This document shows positions 27,468 to 40,221 of a stretch of DNA of 64,000 nucleotides, one piece after another (position 1 is the stretch's first letter; the number at the start of each line of letters is the position of its first letter). The stretch spans positions 489,352 through 553,351 of the forward strand of contig NZ_AUGM01000001.1 of assembly GCF_000422665.1 (NCBI RefSeq), read 5' to 3'. The DNA comes from Ferrimonas senticii DSM 18821. GTDB taxonomy: Bacteria > Pseudomonadota > Gammaproteobacteria > Enterobacterales > Shewanellaceae. The notes beneath the pieces were generated by a model, which searched no databases, was not told where the DNA came from, and saw only the letters and a program-made list of their open reading frames with translations. Position numbers and translations under genes: made by a program.

Positions 27468-28571
27468 TTATTGTCCTTGTTTAACTTCGATAAAGGCCTG
27501 CATAAAGCGATCATTCTCAGCCGCCGTACCGACGCTGACTCGCAAGTGGTTTGGCATGCCGTAACCGGCAATTGGACGGACAATCACGCCCTTTTGCAGT
27601 AGTGCTTGATAGACCTCAGCGGCGTTAGCCACTTCAATAGTGATGAAGTTGCCATGACTTGGGATGTAGCCAATGCCATGCTGCTGACACCAATCTTCAT
27701 AACGAGCCATCTGTTCACGGTTCAGTGCCACGCTCTGATTAACGTAATCATGATCATCCAGCACCGCTTCGGCGGCCACCAACGCCAACAAGTTGCAGTT
27801 AAAAGGTTCGCGAACGCGGTTGAGCAGATCCGCCATCTCGGCACTGGACAGCAGGTAACCGATACGCAGGCCAGCCAGACCAAAGGCTTTTGAGAAGGTA
27901 CGGCTAATCGATAGGTTCGGGTACTGCGCCAACCACGTTACCGCATTGGCACGCTGATCCGCTGGCACGTATTCGAAATAGGCTTCATCCAGCACCACCA
28001 GAATCTGCTCTGGCACCTTAGCCAAAAACGCTTCAATCTGTGCTGGTGGCAAATAAGTGCCGGTTGGGTTGTTCGGGTTAGCGATGCAGATCATCCGGGT
28101 CTTAGCCGTGATTGCCGCCAACATTGCATCCAAATCGTGACCCCAATCGGTAGAGTCGATCGGCACCGCAGTGGCGCCACTGCTCTGGGTCAGCAAGGCG
28201 TAAACGATAAAGGCGTGCTTATCAAAAATGACCTCATCGCCTTCACCCACGAAGGTGCGGAACAAAATCTCCAACACTTCGTTAGAACCATTGCCGAGGG
28301 TGATCTGCTCAGGCTTAACCCCACAGTAGCTAGAGAGCTTTTGCTTAAGATAAAAGCCATTAGCGTCTGGGTAACGAGCCAGTTCAACCGCTGCCTTACT
28401 GATCGCCGCGGCGGCTTTGGCGCTAAGTCCTAATGGGTTTTCATTCGACGCCAGCTTGACGATATCTTTAATACCGAGTTCGCGCTCCAATTCTTCTACT
28501 GGTTTACCCGGCTGGTATGGGTGCAGACCGTTTACGCCAGCATTAGTCAGTTGTCTTAGATCCAGAGTCAT
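27468..28571 (-). CDS. hisC: Histidinol-phosphate aminotransferase
   Basis: PLP aminotransferase of 367 residues. The PLP lysine is in SRTFSKAFGLAGLRIGY, and LASNENPLGLSAKA near the N terminus is the family signature. It lies between serC and aroA rather than in a his operon. In pseudomonads a hisC paralogue sits in the serC-pheA-hisC-aroA array, where it can also serve phenylalanine/tyrosine synthesis. An aromatic role is therefore possible here. Confidence 0.9.
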   Translation of the reverse strand: MTLDLRQLTNAGVNGLHPYQPGKPVEELERELGIKDIVKLASNENPLGLSAKAAAAISKAAVELARYPDANGFYLKQKLSSYCGVKPEQITLGNGSNEVLEILFRTFVGEGDEVIFDKHAFIVYALLTQSSGATAVPIDSTDWGHDLDAMLAAITAKTRMICIANPNNPTGTYLPPAQIEAFLAKVPEQILVVLDEAYFEYVPADQRANAVTWLAQYPNLSISRTFSKAFGLAGLRIGYLLSSAEMADLLNRVREPFNCNLLALVAAEAVLDDHDYVNQSVALNREQMARYEDWCQQHGIGYIPSHGNFITIEVANAAEVYQALLQKGVIVRPIAGYGMPNHLRVSVGTAAENDRFMQAFIEVKQGQ

Positions 28572-28634
28572 TTTGTTATTCTTCCTGTAGGTTGACAGTT
28601 TTAACTGTTCTTAATCTGATTATTTGCCGCGAAG

Positions 28635-29696
28635 TTAGCGGTGGGTACGAGCAAAGTGATCCATAAAGGCCACCAATGCTTCAACGCCGCTACGCGGCAT
28701 GGCGTTATAGAGGCTAGCGCGCATGCCACCGACAATACGGTGACCTTTGAGCGCCAATAAACCTTGGCTTTCTGCTTCGGTCAGGAAACGATGGTTCAAT
28801 TCCGGATCGCGCAGTTGAAAGGTAACGTTCATTTCTGAACGGAACGCCTTAGCAACGCCATTGTGATAAAAGCTGGAATCGTCAATGTAGCGATACAGCA
28901 GATCGGCTTTGTCACGGTTAACCGCCGCCATGTCTGCCACACCACCACGTTGCTTCAGCCACTTAAACACTTCACCGGAGAGATACCAAGCAAAGGTTGG
29001 CGGAGTGTTGTACATCGAATCGTTATCTTGGGTCAGTTGGTAATCCAAAATCGCTGGGGTCGACTTGGCGGCCTGCCCTAATAGATCGCGGCGCACTACT
29101 ACCAACGTTAATCCTGCTGGACCCACATTCTTCTGGGCACCAGCGTACAGCAGGGCAAATTTAGATACGTCGAACTCACGACCCAAAATGCAAGAGGAGA
29201 TGTCCGCCACCAGCGGCGATTGCACCTCTGGCACCTCAAACATCGCTACCCCATCAACGGTTTCGTTCGGGCAATAATGAATGTAATCAAAGCCGGCGCT
29301 GTCACCAATAAGGCTCAAATCCAAACCACCGTTGCCATCGCGCAGATCACGACGCTCAATCTGGCCAAACTTTTGCGCTTCCTCTGCGGCGGCCACCGAC
29401 CACTGGCCGGTCTCCAGATAGAGTGCTTTGCCGTGCAGCAAGTTTTGCGGGATTGCGGCGAACTGGCCGCGAGCGCCACCGTGCATAAACAGCACCGCGT
29501 AGTTCGCGGGGATCTGCATCAGATCTCGCAGGTTCTGCTCAGCCTCTTCTGCCACCGCCATAAACTCTGGACTGCGGTGAGAGATCTCCATTACTGACAC
29601 ACCTAAACCATCAAAATTGGTTAAGGTCTGTTGCACTTGGGCTAACACCTCAGTCGGCAGCATGGCTGGGCCAGCACAGAAATTGTAAATCGTCAT
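28635..29696 (-). CDS. serC: Phosphoserine aminotransferase
   Basis: PLP enzyme for serine and pyridoxal phosphate synthesis. The start [18 protein letters not shown], the PLP lysine in [20 protein letters not shown] and the length (353) are typical of SerC. First gene after gyrA in the leftward array; 63 bp separate it from hisC. Confidence 0.95.
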   Translation of the reverse strand: MTIYNFCAGPAMLPTEVLAQVQQTLTNFDGLGVSVMEISHRSPEFMAVAEEAEQNLRDLMQIPANYAVLFMHGGARGQFAAIPQNLLHGKALYLETGQWSVAAAEEAQKFGQIERRDLRDGNGGLDLSLIGDSAGFDYIHYCPNETVDGVAMFEVPEVQSPLVADISSCILGREFDVSKFALLYAGAQKNVGPAGLTLVVVRRDLLGQAAKSTPAILDYQLTQDNDSMYNTPPTFAWYLSGEVFKWLKQRGGVADMAAVNRDKADLLYRYIDDSSFYHNGVAKAFRSEMNVTFQLRDPELNHRFLTEAESQGLLALKGHRIVGGMRASLYNAMPRSGVEALVAFMDHFARTHR

Positions 29697-29714
29697 CGTC
29701 TTTCCATGAAAACA

Positions 29715-29740
29715 AAGCGGGCGCCTTGCGGCGCCCGTTT
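29715..29740 (-). terminator. Terminator after gyrA
   Basis: The GC-rich stem ACGGGCGCC/GGCGCCCGC with a GCAA loop on the minus strand lies 3 bases after the gyrA stop and is followed by TTTGTTTTC. Confidence 0.88.
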
Positions 29741-29743
29741 AAA

Positions 29744-32374
29744 TTACTCTTGGGCGTCAGTATCTGGCGCGTCGGAGTTATCGGTATTAGCTTGTTCAGC
29801 GTCGATGGCTGGTGCCTCGCCTTCGGCAAGCGCTTCCAATTCATCCTCTTCGATCTCGTCGATACGCTGCAGACCAACTACTTGTTCATCCTCAGCGGTA
29901 CGGATCAGACGCACACCTTGGGTGTTACGACCAACTTCAGAGACTTCAGCCACACGGGTACGAACCAGAGTACCACCGTTGGTGATCATCATGATTTCGT
30001 CGTTGGCATTGACCTGAACGGCACCGACTACCTCACCGTTTCGCTCACTCACCTTAATGGAGATCACGCCTTTGGTAGCACGGCTCTTCGTTGGGTATTC
30101 CGCTTGCGGGGTACGTTTGCCAAAACCGTTCTCGGTTACGGTCAGAATCGCACCGTCACCACGAGGAACAATCAAACTCACCACGCGATCGCCATCATCC
30201 AGGTTAATACCGCGCACACCGGTAGCAGTACGGCCCATGGAACGAACGTTGGTTTCGTTAAAGCGCACGACTTTACCGGCGTTAGAGAACAGCATTACTT
30301 CGTCATCACCGTTGGTGATATCAACGCCAATCAGCTGATCGTCTTCGGCCAAGTTGATCGCTCGAATACCAGAAGAAAGCGGACGGCTGTAGGCCGACAG
30401 CGAGGTCTTCTTCACGGTACCTTTCGCGGTAGCAAACAGAATGTGTTTGTCGGCATCGTAACTGGCAACCGGCAGGATGGCGTTGATACGCTCGCCCTCG
30501 CCCAGTGGCAACAAGTTAACGATTGGACGGCCACGGGCAGCGCGAGACGCCAATGGCAGCTGGAATACGCGCATCCAGTACACTTTACCAATGCTGGAGA
30601 AGCACAGGATGGTGTCGTGGGTGTTGGCCACCAGCAGACGCTCGATGAAGTCTTCATCCTTCATCTTGGTGGCAGACTTACCTTTGCCACCGCGACGCTG
30701 AGCTTCGTAATCGCTCAGTGGCTGGTACTTCACGTAGCCTTCGTGAGACAGGGTTACTACCACATCTTCTTGGGTGATCAGATCTTCCATGTTGATGTCA
30801 GCAGAAGAAGCGCTGATCTCAGTACGACGCTCGTCACCAAAGGTCTGCTTAACCTCTTCCAGCTCCTCTTTGATCACCTCCATCAGGCGCTCAGTGGAAG
30901 CCAGAATGTGCAGCAGTTCGGCGATCTGAAGCAGCAGCTCGCGGTATTCGCCAAGAATGCTCTCGTGCTCCATACCGGTCAGCTTGTGCAGACGCAGATC
31001 CAGAATGGCTTTGGCTTGCTCTTCGGTCAGGTAGTACAGGCCATCGCGAATGCCATACTCTGGCTCCAACCACTCTGGACGTGCCGCGTCATCGCCGGCT
31101 TTTTCCAGCATTGCGGCAACGTTGCCCAGCTCCCAGCCACGCTCCAGCAGTTGCTGACGCGCTTCTGCAGGAGTACCAGCGTTACGGATCAACTCAATAA
31201 CTGGGTCGATGTTGGCCAGTGCAATGGCCAGACCTTCCAAGATATGGGCACGATCGCGGGCTTTACGCAGCTCGAATACGGTACGGCGGGTCACCACTTC
31301 ACGGCGGTGACGGATAAAGGCTTCCAGAGTCTCTTTTAAGTTAAAGATCTTTGGCTGGCCGTTGTTCAACGCCACCATGTTGATACCAAACACGGTTTGC
31401 ATTTGAGTCTGAGCGTACAGGTTGTTCAGTACCACTTCTGGCACTTCACCACGCTTCAGCTCAATTACAATGCGCATGCCGTCTTTGTCAGACTCGTCAC
31501 GCAGGCCGCTGATCCCTTCAATCTTCTTATCTTTAACCAGCTCGGCGATCTTTTCGATCAGACGGGCTTTGTTTACCTGATACGGGATCTCGTTAACGAT
31601 GATCGCGTCGCGGCCGTTTTTATCGGTTTCAACTTCGGTTACCGCACGGATGTAGACCTTGCCACGGCCAGTGCGATAGGCATCGTAAATGCCTTTACGG
31701 CCGTTGATTACGCCGCCGGTCGGGAAGTCTGGACCAGGGATCACTTCGATCAGTTCATCGATAGTGGTCTCTGGACGTTCAATCAAAGTCAAACAGCCAT
31801 CCACTACTTCGGTCAGGTTGTGTGGCGGGATGTTAGTCGCCATACCTACCGCAATACCGGAGGAGCCGTTAACCAGCAAGTTTGGTACGCGAGTTGGCAA
31901 TACCGCTGGGATCTGCTCAGTGCCGTCGTAGTTCGGTACGAAATCAACGGTATCTTTGTCTAGATCCGCCAACAGCTGGTGAGCGATCTTATCCATGCGC
32001 ACTTCGGTGTAACGCATTGCTGCGGCGGAGTCACCGTCAACGGAACCGAAGTTACCCTGACCATCTACCAGGGTGTAACGCAACGAGAATGGCTGCGCCA
32101 TACGTACGATGGTGTCGTAAACCGCGCTATCACCGTGAGGGTGGTATTTACCGATTACGTCACCGACCACACGGGCGGATTTTTTGTAGGGCTTGTTCCA
32201 GTCGTTGCCCAACTCATTCATTGCAAACAGTACGCGGCGGTGAACAGGTTTCAAACCGTCACGTACATCAGGCAAAGCACGCCCAACGATTACGCTCATG
32301 GCGTAATCGAGATACGACGTGCGCATCTCTTCTTCAATGTTAATTGGCGTGATTTCTTTGGCCAGATCAGTCAT
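29744..32374 (-). CDS. gyrA: DNA gyrase subunit A
   Basis: An 876-residue topoisomerase II subunit introducing negative supercoils with GyrB. The catalytic tyrosine is Tyr122 (in [11 protein letters not shown]) and the GyrA box QRRGGKG is in the C-terminal region. The quinolone-resistance region reads [11 protein letters not shown], with Ser83 and Asp87 in E. coli numbering, so it is the wild-type (susceptible) form. The C-terminal tail is rich in Glu/Asp/Ala, as in other gammaproteobacterial GyrA. Confidence 0.97.
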   Translation of the reverse strand: MTDLAKEITPINIEEEMRTSYLDYAMSVIVGRALPDVRDGLKPVHRRVLFAMNELGNDWNKPYKKSARVVGDVIGKYHPHGDSAVYDTIVRMAQPFSLRYTLVDGQGNFGSVDGDSAAAMRYTEVRMDKIAHQLLADLDKDTVDFVPNYDGTEQIPAVLPTRVPNLLVNGSSGIAVGMATNIPPHNLTEVVDGCLTLIERPETTIDELIEVIPGPDFPTGGVINGRKGIYDAYRTGRGKVYIRAVTEVETDKNGRDAIIVNEIPYQVNKARLIEKIAELVKDKKIEGISGLRDESDKDGMRIVIELKRGEVPEVVLNNLYAQTQMQTVFGINMVALNNGQPKIFNLKETLEAFIRHRREVVTRRTVFELRKARDRAHILEGLAIALANIDPVIELIRNAGTPAEARQQLLERGWELGNVAAMLEKAGDDAARPEWLEPEYGIRDGLYYLTEEQAKAILDLRLHKLTGMEHESILGEYRELLLQIAELLHILASTERLMEVIKEELEEVKQTFGDERRTEISASSADINMEDLITQEDVVVTLSHEGYVKYQPLSDYEAQRRGGKGKSATKMKDEDFIERLLVANTHDTILCFSSIGKVYWMRVFQLPLASRAARGRPIVNLLPLGEGERINAILPVASYDADKHILFATAKGTVKKTSLSAYSRPLSSGIRAINLAEDDQLIGVDITNGDDEVMLFSNAGKVVRFNETNVRSMGRTATGVRGINLDDGDRVVSLIVPRGDGAILTVTENGFGKRTPQAEYPTKSRATKGVISIKVSERNGEVVGAVQVNANDEIMMITNGGTLVRTRVAEVSEVGRNTQGVRLIRTAEDEQVVGLQRIDEIEEDELEALAEGEAPAIDAEQANTDNSDAPDTDAQE

Positions 32375-32560
32375 AAAATGCGCGATCCCCTCACAGCGCC
32401 CTCCCCAACGGAGGTCGCCCCAGTAGTTCTGGTTAATTCAGTGGTTTGGGATAATAACACAAGGATTTGCCATTAGTAGGGCTCATTGGCGTTTGCCCCA
32501 CCGCTTGCTGTCGATATAATCGACCCAGTCGCAGAGAAGTAATGGAATGACGCTAACAAC

Positions 32561-33280
32561 ATGAATAACAAGACAAACGTAGATCCGCAGGAAGTGGCTA
32601 AATTTGAACAATTGGCAGCAACCTGGTGGGATCCAGAAGGTCATTCAGGGCCACTGCATAAGATGAATCCAGTCCGGGTTTCATTTATTGAACGCCACGC
32701 CGACGGTTTATTCGGCAAAAAGGCGGTCGATGTCGGCTGCGGTGGCGGTTTGGTTAGCGAAGCCCTCGCCCGCTGCGGCGCCAAAGTGGTTGGTCTTGAT
32801 ATGGGTGAAGAGCCACTGGAAGTGGCCCGTCTGCATGCCCTAGAAAGCGGCGTTGAAGTCGATTACCTCAATAGCACCGCCGAACAACACGCCGATGGTT
32901 TTGCTGAACAGTACGATGTGGTTTGCTGCCTAGAGATGCTGGAGCACGTACCGGATCCACAATCGGTAGTTGCCGCTTGCATCAAGATGCTTAAGCCCGG
33001 TGGCCATCTGTTTTTGTCGACCATCAATAAAACCCCAGAAGCCTATCTAACCACCATCGTCGGCGCTGAACGTATTGTTAAAGCCCTGCCCAAAGGCACC
33101 CACGACTTTAATAAGTACCTGCGACCTTCACAGCTAAGCCATTGGTGTGAAGCCAACGGCGCGCAAATGAAGCACGCCAGTGGCCTGTTCTACAATCCAT
33201 TGACCAAAACCGTGTCGCTGATTGAATCGATGCGAGTTAACTACATCCTGCACGCCCAGAAGCCAGAGCATCATCAATGA
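32561..33280 (+). CDS. ubiG: Ubiquinone biosynthesis O-methyltransferase UbiG
   Basis: SAM-dependent methyltransferase for both O-methylation steps of ubiquinone synthesis. Motif I is VDVGCGGGLVSEALA. The start region FEQLAATWWDPEGHSGPLHK is the UbiG signature, and GTHDFNKYLRPSQL lies near the C terminus. Length 239. Divergent from gyrA, as in many gammaproteobacteria, and overlapping the next gene by four bases. Confidence 0.95.
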   Translation: MNNKTNVDPQEVAKFEQLAATWWDPEGHSGPLHKMNPVRVSFIERHADGLFGKKAVDVGCGGGLVSEALARCGAKVVGLDMGEEPLEVARLHALESGVEVDYLNSTAEQHADGFAEQYDVVCCLEMLEHVPDPQSVVAACIKMLKPGGHLFLSTINKTPEAYLTTIVGAERIVKALPKGTHDFNKYLRPSQLSHWCEANGAQMKHASGLFYNPLTKTVSLIESMRVNYILHAQKPEHHQ

Positions 33281-33936
33281 ATCAATATCAAGGGATCTTG
33301 TTTGATCTCGACGGCACCCTACTGGATACCGCCAAAGATCTCGGCGCCGCCGCCAACGACGCCCTAACCGCTTTTGGTTATCCACCAATCAGCGATGAGG
33401 TAGCGGCTCAGGTTGCCTCATACGGAACCACCGGTTTGTTGCAAGCTGGCCTTGGCGAGCGCTATGGTCGCACCGATGTCACCCCCCTGCGACAACGTCT
33501 GCTGGATTTTTACGCCAATCACATTTGCCAGCATACCTGTTTGTATCCCGGGGTTGCGGCACTAATCAGTCGCCTTGAGCAAGCCGGGATCCCGTGGGGA
33601 ATTGTCACCAATAAACCGGGCTGGTTAACCGATCCGCTACTAGAGCACTTCCCAGAACTGAAAAGTCGCATGGCCACCATCAGCGGCGACAGCGTTGGCG
33701 TAGCCAAGCCCGATCCTAAACCGATGTTAGCGGCAGCACAGTTACTGGCGTTGCCAGCGCCACAGATCCTCTACGTTGGCGACGCTAAACGTGATATCGA
33801 AGCGGCGCAAAACAGTAATATGGACTCTGCGGTGGCGCTGTGGGGTTATCTCCTGCCAACGGATAGACCACAGGACTGGCAAGCCACTTATCTATGCCAG
33901 CAAGTGAGCGATCTTGATGGGCTGGTGCTAAATTAA
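33277..33936 (+). CDS. HAD phosphatase, Gph/MupP type
   Basis: A 219-residue HAD hydrolase: nucleophile motif FDLDGTLLDT, motif II in GIVTNKPGWL, then KPDPKPML and the acidic motif YVGDAKRDIEAA. Annotated families are phosphoglycolate phosphatase (Gph) and N-acetylmuramate-6-phosphate phosphatase (MupP). In pseudomonads the gene next to ubiG is mupP, part of a cell-wall recycling route, so MupP is a real alternative. The start overlaps ubiG as ATGA. Sequence alone does not decide the substrate. Confidence 0.85.
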   Translation: MNQYQGILFDLDGTLLDTAKDLGAAANDALTAFGYPPISDEVAAQVASYGTTGLLQAGLGERYGRTDVTPLRQRLLDFYANHICQHTCLYPGVAALISRLEQAGIPWGIVTNKPGWLTDPLLEHFPELKSRMATISGDSVGVAKPDPKPMLAAAQLLALPAPQILYVGDAKRDIEAAQNSNMDSAVALWGYLLPTDRPQDWQATYLCQQVSDLDGLVLN

Positions 33937-33987
33937 TCCGATAGCGACTGCTCCGACCAGACGGGTTTTGCTTGATCATTATTCGAT

Positions 33988-34028
33988 CGGCCATCGATAA
34001 CTTTTTTTATCGATGGCCGTTTTTTTTG
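33988..34028 (+). terminator. Strong intrinsic terminator after ubiG-gph
   Basis: A 13-bp stem (33988-34000 with 34007-34019, CGGCCATCGATAA type) is followed by nine T residues. Confidence 0.95.
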
Positions 34029-34103
34029 TTGAAATTTAATAACTCGCCTAAGCATGGGAGCAACGTCGTAAGGCGCTACTAACCAAACGGATCCACACCC
34101 AGT

Positions 34104-34112
34104 TTATCCACA
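34104..34112 (+). promoter_or_regulatory. DnaA box upstream of nrdA
   Basis: TTATCCACA, a perfect match to the DnaA consensus, about 200 bases before nrdA. A weaker copy (GGATCCACA) lies about 16 bases to its left. In E. coli DnaA binds the nrdAB promoter and ties ribonucleotide reductase expression to replication. Confidence 0.65.
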
Positions 34113-34150
34113 AAATGATCACAATTGTCGGGCTTGATCGATGCCAGCGA

Positions 34151-34166
34151 ACGCCCTATCTTGTAT
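34151..34166. promoter_or_regulatory. NrdR box 1 (weak), upstream of nrdA
   Basis: ACGCCCTATCTTGTAT matches about 11 of 16 positions of the NrdR consensus. Its start is exactly 31 bases before that of the stronger box, the standard tandem spacing. Confidence 0.5.
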
Positions 34167-34181
34167 CCCAATCTACAACAA

Positions 34182-34197
34182 ACACTACATATTGTGG
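34182..34197. promoter_or_regulatory. NrdR box 2, upstream of nrdA
   Basis: ACACTACATATTGTGG closely matches the NrdR consensus (ACAC-A-ATAT-T-GTG core). It lies about 110 bases before nrdA, with a partner box one 31-bp step upstream. NrdR represses ribonucleotide reductase genes when dATP is high. Confidence 0.75.
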
Positions 34198-34306
34198 TTT
34201 GGTTAATCATCTACCACAATTTGCTTAGTCGCCGCGTTGGCAGCCGATATGACCGCACTGCCTTCACTTTACGGCACCACAATCTGATGGATAACAATAA
34301 AACCCT

Positions 34307-36583
34307 ATGAATGGCTCTCTACTTGTAACCAAGCGCAACGGCCGCCAAGAACCGATCGATCTGGAAAAGATCCATCGAGTGATCACTTGGGCGGCAAAGG
34401 ATCTTGATAACGTCTCGGTATCGCAGGTTGAACTGGCCTCGCACATCCACTTTTTCGATGGCATTGAAACCGAAGCCATTCACGAAACCATCATCAAAGC
34501 GGCGGCAGACTTAATCAGTGAAGACACTCCCGATTATCAATACTTGGCAGCGCGCTTGGCGGTGTTTCATTTGCGCAAGAAGGCCTATGGGCAGTTCGAG
34601 CCCCCGCATCTGTATGATCACGTCACTAAGTTGGTCGAAAAAGGCCGTTATGATCAGCACATTTTGGCCGATTACAGCCGCGAAGAGCTGAATGAGCTGA
34701 ACGACTACCTCGATCACTGGCGTGATATGGATTTCTCTTACGCTGCGGTCAAGCAGTTGGAAGGCAAATACTTAGTACAGAACCGAGTCACCGGTGAAGT
34801 GTTCGAGAGCGCCCAGTTCCTGTACATGCTGGTATCGGCTTGCTTGTTCGCTAATTACCCTCGCACGACGCGGATGGACTACGTTAAGCGCTTCTATGAC
34901 GCGGTCTCGACCTTTAAGATCTCCCTACCAACGCCGATCATGAGTGGCGTCCGCACCCCTACCCGTCAATTCAGTTCCTGTGTATTGATTGAATGCGGTG
35001 ATAGCCTCGATTCCATCAATGCGACGTCATCGGCAATCGTTAAATACGTCAGCCAACGAGCGGGCATTGGCATCAATGCTGGCCAAATTCGCGCACTGGG
35101 TAGCCCAATTCGCGAAGGCGAAGCCTTCCATACTGGCCTGCTGCCGTTCTTTAAACACTTCCAAACCGCGGTTAAGTCTTGCTCCCAAGGCGGGGTTCGG
35201 GGCGGTGCTGCTACCCTGTTCTACCCGTTGTGGCATCTGGAAGTGGAAGATCTGCTGGTACTGAAAAACAACCGGGGTACCGAAGCCAATCGCATCCGTC
35301 ATATGGATTATGGCGTGCAATTGAACCGTACCCTGTACCAGCGCCTGATCGACGGTGGCATGATCACCCTATTCTCACCATCGGATGTGCCGGGGCTGTA
35401 TGACGCCTTCTTTGCCGATCAGCAGAAGTTCGAACAGCTCTACACCCAGTACGAACAAGATGAGTCGATCCGCAAGCGTCAGGTCAAAGCAATTGAACTG
35501 TTTAGTTTGCTGATGCAAGAGCGCGCCTCTACCGGCCGCATTTACATTCAGAATGTCGATCACTGCAACACTCACAGCCCGTTTGATCCAAGCGTAGCGC
35601 CGATTAAACAATCTAATCTGTGTCTGGAAATTGCGCTGCCAACCAAGCCCCTGAACAGCTTCGACGACGAAAACGGCGAAATTGCCCTATGTACCCTGTC
35701 GGCCTTTAACTTGGGTGCTATTGAAAGCTTGGATGAACTCGAAGAGCTAGCGCAACTGGCAGTACGGGCGCTCGATAGCCTGCTGGATTACCAAGATTAT
35801 CCGGTTAAAGCAGCCAAGATCAGCACCATGAACCGCCGCACCTTGGGCATCGGCGTTATCAACTTCGCCTACTACTTGGCCAAAAACGGCAAGCGTTACA
35901 GTGATGGCAGCGGCAATAACCTGACCCACAAAACCTTTGAAGCGATCCAGTACTACCTGCTTAAAGCGTCTAATGAGTTAGCCCAGGAGCAAGGCGCTTG
36001 CCCAGCCTTTAACGAGACCACCTACAGCCAAGGTGTGCTGCCAATCGATACCTATAAATCGTCGTTAGATGAGATCTGCGATGAGCCCCTGCATCTGGAT
36101 TGGGAATCGCTGCGTACCGACATCGTTCGTTACGGGCTGCGCAATTCAACCCTGTCGGCGCTGATGCCATCGGAGACCTCGTCACAAATCTCCAACGCCA
36201 CCAACGGCATCGAACCGCCGCGCGGCTTGGTGTCGGTGAAAGCCTCTAAAGATGGGGTCATGAAGCAGGTGGTGCCGGGCATTGAGACCTTAGCCAAACA
36301 GTACGAGCTGCTGTGGAATATCCCATCCAACACCGGCTATTTGCAGTTGGTGGGCTTGATGCAAAAGTTCGTCGACCAAGCGATTTCGGCCAACACCAAT
36401 TACGATCCAGCACGCTTCCCTGATGGCCGGATGCCGATCAAAACCCTGCTGACCGACTTGCTGCTGGCGTATAAGTACGGCTTAAAAACCCTGTATTACC
36501 AAAACACCCGCGACGGTCAAACCGACGCCTCTAACGATAAAGCCAGCGACGATGATTGTGCTGGCGGCGCTTGTAAGATTTAA
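34307..36583 (+). CDS. nrdA: Class Ia ribonucleotide reductase, alpha subunit
   Basis: A 758-residue large subunit reducing ribonucleoside diphosphates aerobically. It has the N-terminal ATP-cone (LLVTKRNGRQEPIDLEKIHR), the SQRAGIGINAG substrate region, RQFSSCVLIECGDS with the first redox cysteine, LCLEIALPT with the active-site cysteine, TLYYQNTRDG and a C-terminal Cys pair in DCAGGACKI. Very close to E. coli NrdA throughout. The intergenic region upstream (33937-34306) holds a terminator, a DnaA box and two NrdR boxes. Confidence 0.97.
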   Translation: MNGSLLVTKRNGRQEPIDLEKIHRVITWAAKDLDNVSVSQVELASHIHFFDGIETEAIHETIIKAAADLISEDTPDYQYLAARLAVFHLRKKAYGQFEPPHLYDHVTKLVEKGRYDQHILADYSREELNELNDYLDHWRDMDFSYAAVKQLEGKYLVQNRVTGEVFESAQFLYMLVSACLFANYPRTTRMDYVKRFYDAVSTFKISLPTPIMSGVRTPTRQFSSCVLIECGDSLDSINATSSAIVKYVSQRAGIGINAGQIRALGSPIREGEAFHTGLLPFFKHFQTAVKSCSQGGVRGGAATLFYPLWHLEVEDLLVLKNNRGTEANRIRHMDYGVQLNRTLYQRLIDGGMITLFSPSDVPGLYDAFFADQQKFEQLYTQYEQDESIRKRQVKAIELFSLLMQERASTGRIYIQNVDHCNTHSPFDPSVAPIKQSNLCLEIALPTKPLNSFDDENGEIALCTLSAFNLGAIESLDELEELAQLAVRALDSLLDYQDYPVKAAKISTMNRRTLGIGVINFAYYLAKNGKRYSDGSGNNLTHKTFEAIQYYLLKASNELAQEQGACPAFNETTYSQGVLPIDTYKSSLDEICDEPLHLDWESLRTDIVRYGLRNSTLSALMPSETSSQISNATNGIEPPRGLVSVKASKDGVMKQVVPGIETLAKQYELLWNIPSNTGYLQLVGLMQKFVDQAISANTNYDPARFPDGRMPIKTLLTDLLLAYKYGLKTLYYQNTRDGQTDASNDKASDDDCAGGACKI

Positions 36584-36601
36584 CCGCGAAAGTGAATAAT
36601 C

Positions 36602-37738
36602 ATGACTCATAAATACAGCACCTTTTCTCGCATCGCCAACGATGCCCTGAAAGAGCCGATGTTCCTTGGCAACCCGGTTAACGTTGCCCGTTACGATCAG
36701 CAGCGCCATCCACATTTTGAGCGACTGATTGAAAAACAGTTGTCGTTCTTCTGGCGCCCTGAGGAAGTGGATGTATCAAAAGACCGCATCGACTACAACA
36801 AGTTGGCACCGCACGAACGGCATATTTTTATCTCCAATCTAAAGTACCAAACGCTGCTGGATTCCATTCAAGGCCGCAGCCCCAACGTGGCGCTGTTGCC
36901 GCTGGTGTCGTTGCCAGAGCTGGAGACTTGGATTGAAACCTGGTCGTTCTACGAGACCATTCACTCTCGTTCCTATACGCACATCATCCGCAACATCGTT
37001 GGTAATCCCGGCGAGGTGTTTGATGACATCGTGGTCAACGAACAGATCGTTAAGCGCGCCGAGGATATCTCTAAGTACTATGACGAACTGATCGAACTGA
37101 CCCAGCTGTATCAACAGTTTGGCGAGGGACAGCATCAACTTAATGGTGAAACCATTAGTATCCGTAAACGCGATATTAAAAAGAAACTGTATCTGTGCAT
37201 TATGTCGGTCAACGTGCTGGAGGCGGTTCGTTTCTACGTATCGTTTGCCTGTTCATTCGCCTTTGCCGAGCAAGAGAAGATGGAAGGCAATGCCAAGATC
37301 ATTCGTCTGATCGCCCGTGATGAACAACTGCACCTGCAAGGCACCCAATACATCATCAATAGCCTGCTCGATGGCAAAGACGATCCAGAGATGCAAGCGA
37401 TCGGGATGGAATGTCACCAAGAAGCGGTCGAGATCTTCCGCCGCGCCGCCGAGCAGGAAAAACAGTGGGCTGACTATCTGTTTAAAGACGGATCGATGCT
37501 GGGGATGAACAAAACCATTTTGGCCGACTATGTCGAGTTCATTACCAACCAACGGATGGAGGCGATCGGGCTACCTGCGCTGTTTGAAAAGCGCTCTAAT
37601 CCGCTGCCATGGATGAGCAAATGGTTGGAGTCTGATTCGGTACAAGTTGCGCCTCAGGAAGTGGAGGTAAGCTCCTATCTGACCAATCAGATCGACAGCC
37701 ACATTCATGCCCAAGACTTGGCGGAATTCACCCTATGA
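36602..37738 (+). CDS. nrdB: Class Ia ribonucleotide reductase, beta subunit
   Basis: A 378-residue diiron-tyrosyl-radical subunit partnering NrdA. Ligand segments are visible as [38 protein letters not shown] (helix with an iron-binding Glu) and [15 protein letters not shown] (Asp/Glu/His). 18 bp after nrdA and overlapping yfaE by four bases. Confidence 0.96.
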   Translation: MTHKYSTFSRIANDALKEPMFLGNPVNVARYDQQRHPHFERLIEKQLSFFWRPEEVDVSKDRIDYNKLAPHERHIFISNLKYQTLLDSIQGRSPNVALLPLVSLPELETWIETWSFYETIHSRSYTHIIRNIVGNPGEVFDDIVVNEQIVKRAEDISKYYDELIELTQLYQQFGEGQHQLNGETISIRKRDIKKKLYLCIMSVNVLEAVRFYVSFACSFAFAEQEKMEGNAKIIRLIARDEQLHLQGTQYIINSLLDGKDDPEMQAIGMECHQEAVEIFRRAAEQEKQWADYLFKDGSMLGMNKTILADYVEFITNQRMEAIGLPALFEKRSNPLPWMSKWLESDSVQVAPQEVEVSSYLTNQIDSHIHAQDLAEFTL

Positions 37739-37980
37739 ATCATACCGTCACCTTGCCGGATGGTAAGCAGCACACACATCAAGAGGGGGTGCCGTTACTG
37801 AAGCTGTTAAAGGAAAATGGCCTTTACAGCGAATGCCAGCAAGGTTTTTGCGGTGCCTGTCGAACCAAAGTGATCAGCGGCACTGTGCGCTACTTGGCCG
37901 AGCCGATGGCGCGCTTACAGCATAATGAGATCCTGCCCTGCTGCTGCACCCCAACCAGCAAGTTGACGGTCGAATACTAA
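37735..37980 (+). CDS. yfaE: YfaE-type [2Fe-2S] ferredoxin (NrdB maintenance)
   Basis: An 81-residue plant-type ferredoxin with cluster cysteines at about 34, 39 and 42 (CQQGFCGAC) and a Cys run near residue 70 (PCCC). YfaE supplies electrons to rebuild the NrdB diferric-tyrosyl cofactor. The ATGA overlap with nrdB supports this role. Confidence 0.93.
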   Translation: MNHTVTLPDGKQHTHQEGVPLLKLLKENGLYSECQQGFCGACRTKVISGTVRYLAEPMARLQHNEILPCCCTPTSKLTVEY

Positions 37981-37994
37981 TCGGCGAAGCCATA

Positions 37995-38031
37995 AAAAAC
38001 GGCGCGAACCTAGTGGTTCGCGCCGTTTTTT
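37995..38031. terminator. Bidirectional terminator between yfaE and fadH
   Basis: A 16-bp stem AAAAACGGCGCGAACC/GGTTCGCGCCGTTTTT with a 4-base loop, ending both convergent units. Confidence 0.95.
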
Positions 38032-38042
38032 GACTGGATAAC

Positions 38043-40148
<2,106 letters not shown>

Positions 40149-40221
40149 TTACAATTGCCAGTGCAAGTACCAGCAGCAATCAGTTAGCATGATCGTTAAC
40201 GTAATAAAGGAATTGAATTTC

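Noticed and set aside
29726-31339. 537-codon open frame antisense to gyrA
   Set aside because: Same mirror effect of biased codon use; no ribosome binding site, no recognisable domain, fully inside gyrA.
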